Assembly (NCBI RefSeq): GCF_000336995.1
Contig: NZ_AOJI01000026.1
Location: 46,056 to 110,055, forward strand
DNA from: Halorubrum aidingense JCM 13560
Lineage (GTDB): Archaea > Halobacteriota > Halobacteria > Halobacteriales > Haloferacaceae
Direction: 5' to 3'
Length of the DNA: 64,000 nt
The position numbers and the translations under genes are program-made. Below, piece by piece: positions 61,525 through 64,000 of the stretch (its first letter is position 1; each line of letters starts with the position of its first letter). The notes below the pieces were generated by a model. The model did no database searches. It was not told where the DNA came from and saw only the letters and a program-made list of their open reading frames with translations.

Positions 61525-63867
61525 ATGATCGCGACGCTGGCGCGTGCGGCGAAACGGGAGGCCGAGACCGCGAACGAGCGGCGCGTGGTCGTGCTGGCCG
61601 GCGACCGCGATCGGGGGATCGACGCCGCCTACGACGTGATCGAGGCGGTCGATCCCGCTTCGACCTCCATCGTGTCGACCCGCGAGGGGTTCCGGTTCGA
61701 GGAGCATCGCCCCCGGAACGCGGACGAGCTCCTCGGCCGCACCCGCGAGGTGGTCGTCCTCGACTGCCACGAGCGGTTCGTGCCGAACGCGCTCGGCCGG
61801 AGCGTCGGCGCGGTCGACGGCGGCGGCCTCCTCGTCCTCCTGGCGCCCGATCTCGACGCGTGGCCGGGGGTCCGCGACCGCTTCGACGACTCGCTCGCGG
61901 TGCCGCCGTACGGCATCGACGACGTGACCGGGCGCTTCCGCGAGCGGTTTTGCGAGACGCTGCGGTCGCATCCGGGGATCGCTATCGTCTCGCTGGGCGA
62001 GACGCCGGCCGCCGATTCGGTCGAGCGCGACGGACTCGTCGACGACGCTGCCGGCTCGGGGACGACCCCGGAAACCGACGGGTGGCGACCGACCACACCG
62101 CCGAACGCGACGTTTCCGGCCGCCGCTTACGAGGCGTGTCTCACGGGCGACCAGGTCCGAGCGGTCAGCGCGTTCGAGCGGCTCGCCACGCCCGGAAACG
62201 CGGTCGTCGTCGAGGCGGACCGGGGACGCGGGAAGTCGAGCGCCGCGGGGATCGCGGCCGGTGCGCTCGCGCTCGCCGGCGGCGACGTGCTCGTCACCGC
62301 GCCGGCGTTCCGCAACGCCGCCGAGATATTCGCGCGGGCGAGCGAGCGACTCGGGTGCGGGGAACCGGGCGCTCGCACCCTCGAAACGGCGTCCGGGGGT
62401 CGGGTGCGGTATCTCCCACCGGCGGAGGCCGCGGATCTCCCCGAGGATCCGGACGCGGTGATCGTCGACGAGGCGGCCGCCCTGCCGGTTCGGCTGCTCG
62501 AACGGTTCCTCGACGAGTCGCTGTCGGTCGCGTTCTGCACCACCGTTCACGGCTACGAGGGCGCCGGGAGGGGGTTCGCGATCCGGTTCCGCGAGCGACT
62601 GCTCGCGGGGCCGTTCGCGGTCCGAGACGTCCGGCTCGACGAGCCGATCCGATACGCCCGCGGCGACCCGGTCGAGGCGTGGGCGGCCCGGGCGCTGCTG
62701 CTCGACGCGCGGCCCGCCGTCGACGAGGCGGTCGCCGGGGCGTCCGTCGCGGACGCGACGTACCGGGCGCTCCCGCCCGACGAGCTGCTGGCGGACGAGA
62801 CGCTGCTCGGCGAGGCGTTCGGGCTGCTCGTCGCGGCCCACTACCGGACGGAGCCGAACGACCTCGCGCGGCTGCTGGACGCGCCGAACCTCTCGGCGCG
62901 GGCGCTCGTCGCCGGGGGACGGGTCGTCGCCGTCGCGCTGCTCGCCCGCGAGGGCGGGTTGGACGCGGACACCCGGCGACGGATGTACGAGGGCGAGCGC
63001 GTCCGCGGCAACATGGTGCCGGACGTGCTCACGAGCCAGCTTCGCGACGAGCGCGCCGCCGAGCCCCGGGGGCTCCGGACCGTCCGGATCGCGACCCACC
63101 ACGCCGTCAGGGACGCGGGGTTCGGCTCCCGCCTGCTCGACGAGGTCCACGCCGAGTTCGGGGACGCGGTCGACTACTTCGCCGTCGGCTACGGGGCGAC
63201 CCCGCGACTGCTCCGCTTCTGGCGGCGAGCGGGCTACCGCACCGTCCACCTCTCGACGTCCCGCAACGACGCCTCCGGCGAGCACTCGGCGATCATGGTG
63301 CGGCCCGCCGGTGGGGACGGATCGGACGGGGTGGTCGGGATGGACGGGGCGGTCGGGATGGACGGGACAGAGGGGGTAGGCGGGGCGAACGAGTCGGGCG
63401 CGTCGCTGCTCCGGCGTCACGCCGCCGCGTTCCGCGACCGCGAACGCGACGGGCTCTCGGACGCCCACCGCGACGTCGATCCCGACGTGGTGATCGGCGC
63501 GCTCCGCGCGTGCCCCGCGCCCGTGTCGGTCGACCTGACGGAGATCGAGTGGCGGTCCGTCGTCGGAGCGTCGTTCGGCCCCGGAATGTACGACAGCGCC
63601 CCGGGCGCGTTCAGGGACCTCGCGCTGGCGGCGCTGGTCGGCGGCGAGGGCGACCCCGAAGCGGATTCCGTGCTCGACGGGCGCGAACGCCGGCTCCTCG
63701 TCCGGAAAGTGTTACAGGGTCGCCCGTGGGAGTCGGTCGCTGAGGAACTCGGGTACGTCTCGACGGCCGCCTGCATGCGCGCGCTCGGGAACGCCGCCGA
63801 ACCGCTCGTCGAGCGGTACGGGACCGAGTTCGCGCTCGAAGAACGGGAGCGATTTATAAGCGATTGA
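61525..63867 (+). CDS. tmcA: tRNA(Met) cytidine acetyltransferase TmcA
   Basis: A 780-residue enzyme that makes N4-acetylcytidine in tRNA (and, in archaea, rRNA). It has an N-terminal DUF1726 domain (about 1-170), a helicase domain with Walker A EADRGRGKSSAAG and Walker B VIVDEAAALP, a GNAT domain (about 440-600) with RVRGNMVPDVLTSQLRD and VRDAGFGSRLL, and a C-terminal tRNA-binding domain. A Gly/Met/Asp-rich insertion (about 600-625) interrupts it. The last residues RFISD and the stop are encoded by a TTTATAAGCGATTGA repeat. Confidence 0.92.
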   Translation: MIATLARAAKREAETANERRVVVLAGDRDRGIDAAYDVIEAVDPASTSIVSTREGFRFEEHRPRNADELLGRTREVVVLDCHERFVPNALGRSVGAVDGGGLLVLLAPDLDAWPGVRDRFDDSLAVPPYGIDDVTGRFRERFCETLRSHPGIAIVSLGETPAADSVERDGLVDDAAGSGTTPETDGWRPTTPPNATFPAAAYEACLTGDQVRAVSAFERLATPGNAVVVEADRGRGKSSAAGIAAGALALAGGDVLVTAPAFRNAAEIFARASERLGCGEPGARTLETASGGRVRYLPPAEAADLPEDPDAVIVDEAAALPVRLLERFLDESLSVAFCTTVHGYEGAGRGFAIRFRERLLAGPFAVRDVRLDEPIRYARGDPVEAWAARALLLDARPAVDEAVAGASVADATYRALPPDELLADETLLGEAFGLLVAAHYRTEPNDLARLLDAPNLSARALVAGGRVVAVALLAREGGLDADTRRRMYEGERVRGNMVPDVLTSQLRDERAAEPRGLRTVRIATHHAVRDAGFGSRLLDEVHAEFGDAVDYFAVGYGATPRLLRFWRRAGYRTVHLSTSRNDASGEHSAIMVRPAGGDGSDGVVGMDGAVGMDGTEGVGGANESGASLLRRHAAAFRDRERDGLSDAHRDVDPDVVIGALRACPAPVSVDLTEIEWRSVVGASFGPGMYDSAPGAFRDLALAALVGGEGDPEADSVLDGRERRLLVRKVLQGRPWESVAEELGYVSTAACMRALGNAAEPLVERYGTEFALEERERFISD
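63853..63867 (+). repeat. TTTATAAGCGATTGA repeat inside the tmcA 3' end
   Basis: The 15-bp tttataagcgattga forms the last codons and stop of tmcA (Phe-Ile-Ser-Asp-stop). Nearly the same sequence stands in intergenic DNA at 22185 (tttataagtgattga), 22151 and 35936. A repeat has therefore become part of the gene, or the gene's end has been copied. Confidence 0.8.
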
Positions 63868-63887
63868 GCGGGAGCGGCAGCAAGCGG

Positions 63888-64000
63888 TTATAACTGATAT
63901 GCGGTGGCGCTCTCCCGCGAGTGCCTTATAAAGGCACGAGCGGAGCGCGAGGGAGTCAGTCGCCCGGAGCGAAGCGGAGGGCGACTGACGAGGCTGGGGA
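63888..64000 (-). repeat. Structured repeat element, copy B (partial)
   Basis: In reverse orientation this copy contains the same boxes as copy A: gagcgcgagggagtc (63943-63957) and gacgaggctgggg (63987-63999). Hairpin arms are gtcagtcgccc/gggcgactgac (63955-63965/63979-63989) and gtgcctt/aaggcac (63921-63927/63931-63937). It runs off the window end. No gene is visible in the last 133 bases. Confidence 0.82.

Noticed and set aside
60978..63743. Large open frames (921 residues plus strand, 778 residues minus strand) over tmcA
   Set aside because: Both are shadows of tmcA; they are dominated by Arg/Gly/Ala and have no motif, while tmcA has Walker and GNAT motifs.

Overview
The window is chromosomal DNA of an extremely halophilic archaeon. 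The evidence is very high GC, an acidic proteome rich in Asp and Glu, archaeal informational genes (L21e, Rpb4-type RNA polymerase subunit, S19e, PriS, Gins51, TmcA), archaeal taxis proteins (CheF and its HEAT-repeat partner), Tat-type lipoproteins, a PGF-CTERM protein and many leaderless genes with a TATA box about 25 bp upstream of the ATG. From memory, the TTTATAAGYGATTGA motif and the hairpin repeat around 22.2 kb suggest Halorubrum or a close relative; this could not be checked here. No rRNA, tRNA, CRISPR array, insertion sequence or replication origin was found.

Layout. 0-3.7 kb: end of a SufU-like gene, a zinc-ribbon protein, glmM and a Tat lipoprotein. 3.8-12.6 kb: a taxis region. cheW is followed on the minus strand by a KaiC-like ATPase, an unknown protein and a second KaiC-like ATPase. 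Divergent to it runs cheB-cheA-cheR-HEAT-cheF, with start/stop overlaps or direct abutment throughout. 12.6-16.2 kb: HAD phosphatase, class II aldolase, ribose-1,5-bisphosphate isomerase and PfkB kinase, which match the non-carboxylating pentose bisphosphate pathway of haloarchaea. A nucleoside phosphorylase at 60.2 kb could feed it. 16.2-22.1 kb: a second lipoprotein, asparaginase, a thioredoxin/DUF255 protein and a TrmB regulator. 22.1-22.6 kb: a structured intergenic repeat.

22.6-28 kb: mptA, then the archaeal cluster L21e-Rpb4-DUF655-KsgA-MscS-HemK. 28-32 kb: a cobalamin-binding-type protein divergent from a two-gene methionine synthase, then a TIM-barrel isomerase. 32-40.6 kb: an acidic coiled-coil protein, Eis-like acetyltransferase, Old Yellow Enzyme, a small protein, a deaminase, XTP/ITP pyrophosphatase, class III aminotransferase, a PadR regulator and a very small protein. 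40.8-45 kb: priS-gins51, DUF998 and a beta-CASP nuclease. 45-48.1 kb: a surface-protein island of lower GC with a membrane-anchored winged-helix protein and three related secreted proteins. 48.2-53.1 kb: inositol-phosphatase family protein, zinc-ribbon protein, PGF-CTERM protein and Rieske protein. 53.2-64 kb: ppc, S19e, HMG-CoA synthase, a pilin-like protein with a beta-solenoid tail, nucleoside phosphorylase, UPF0179 and tmcA, ending inside another copy of the structured repeat.

The points most worth a second look are the repeat element whose hairpins differ in sequence but keep perfect pairing between two copies, with a related short repeat supplying the tmcA stop codon; two perfect palindromes framing the cheW/KaiC genes; the KaiC-X-KaiC set next to cheW; the surface-protein island; the pilin-like protein with 18-residue solenoid repeats; and the methionine synthase pair in which the first barrel lacks the zinc ligands.
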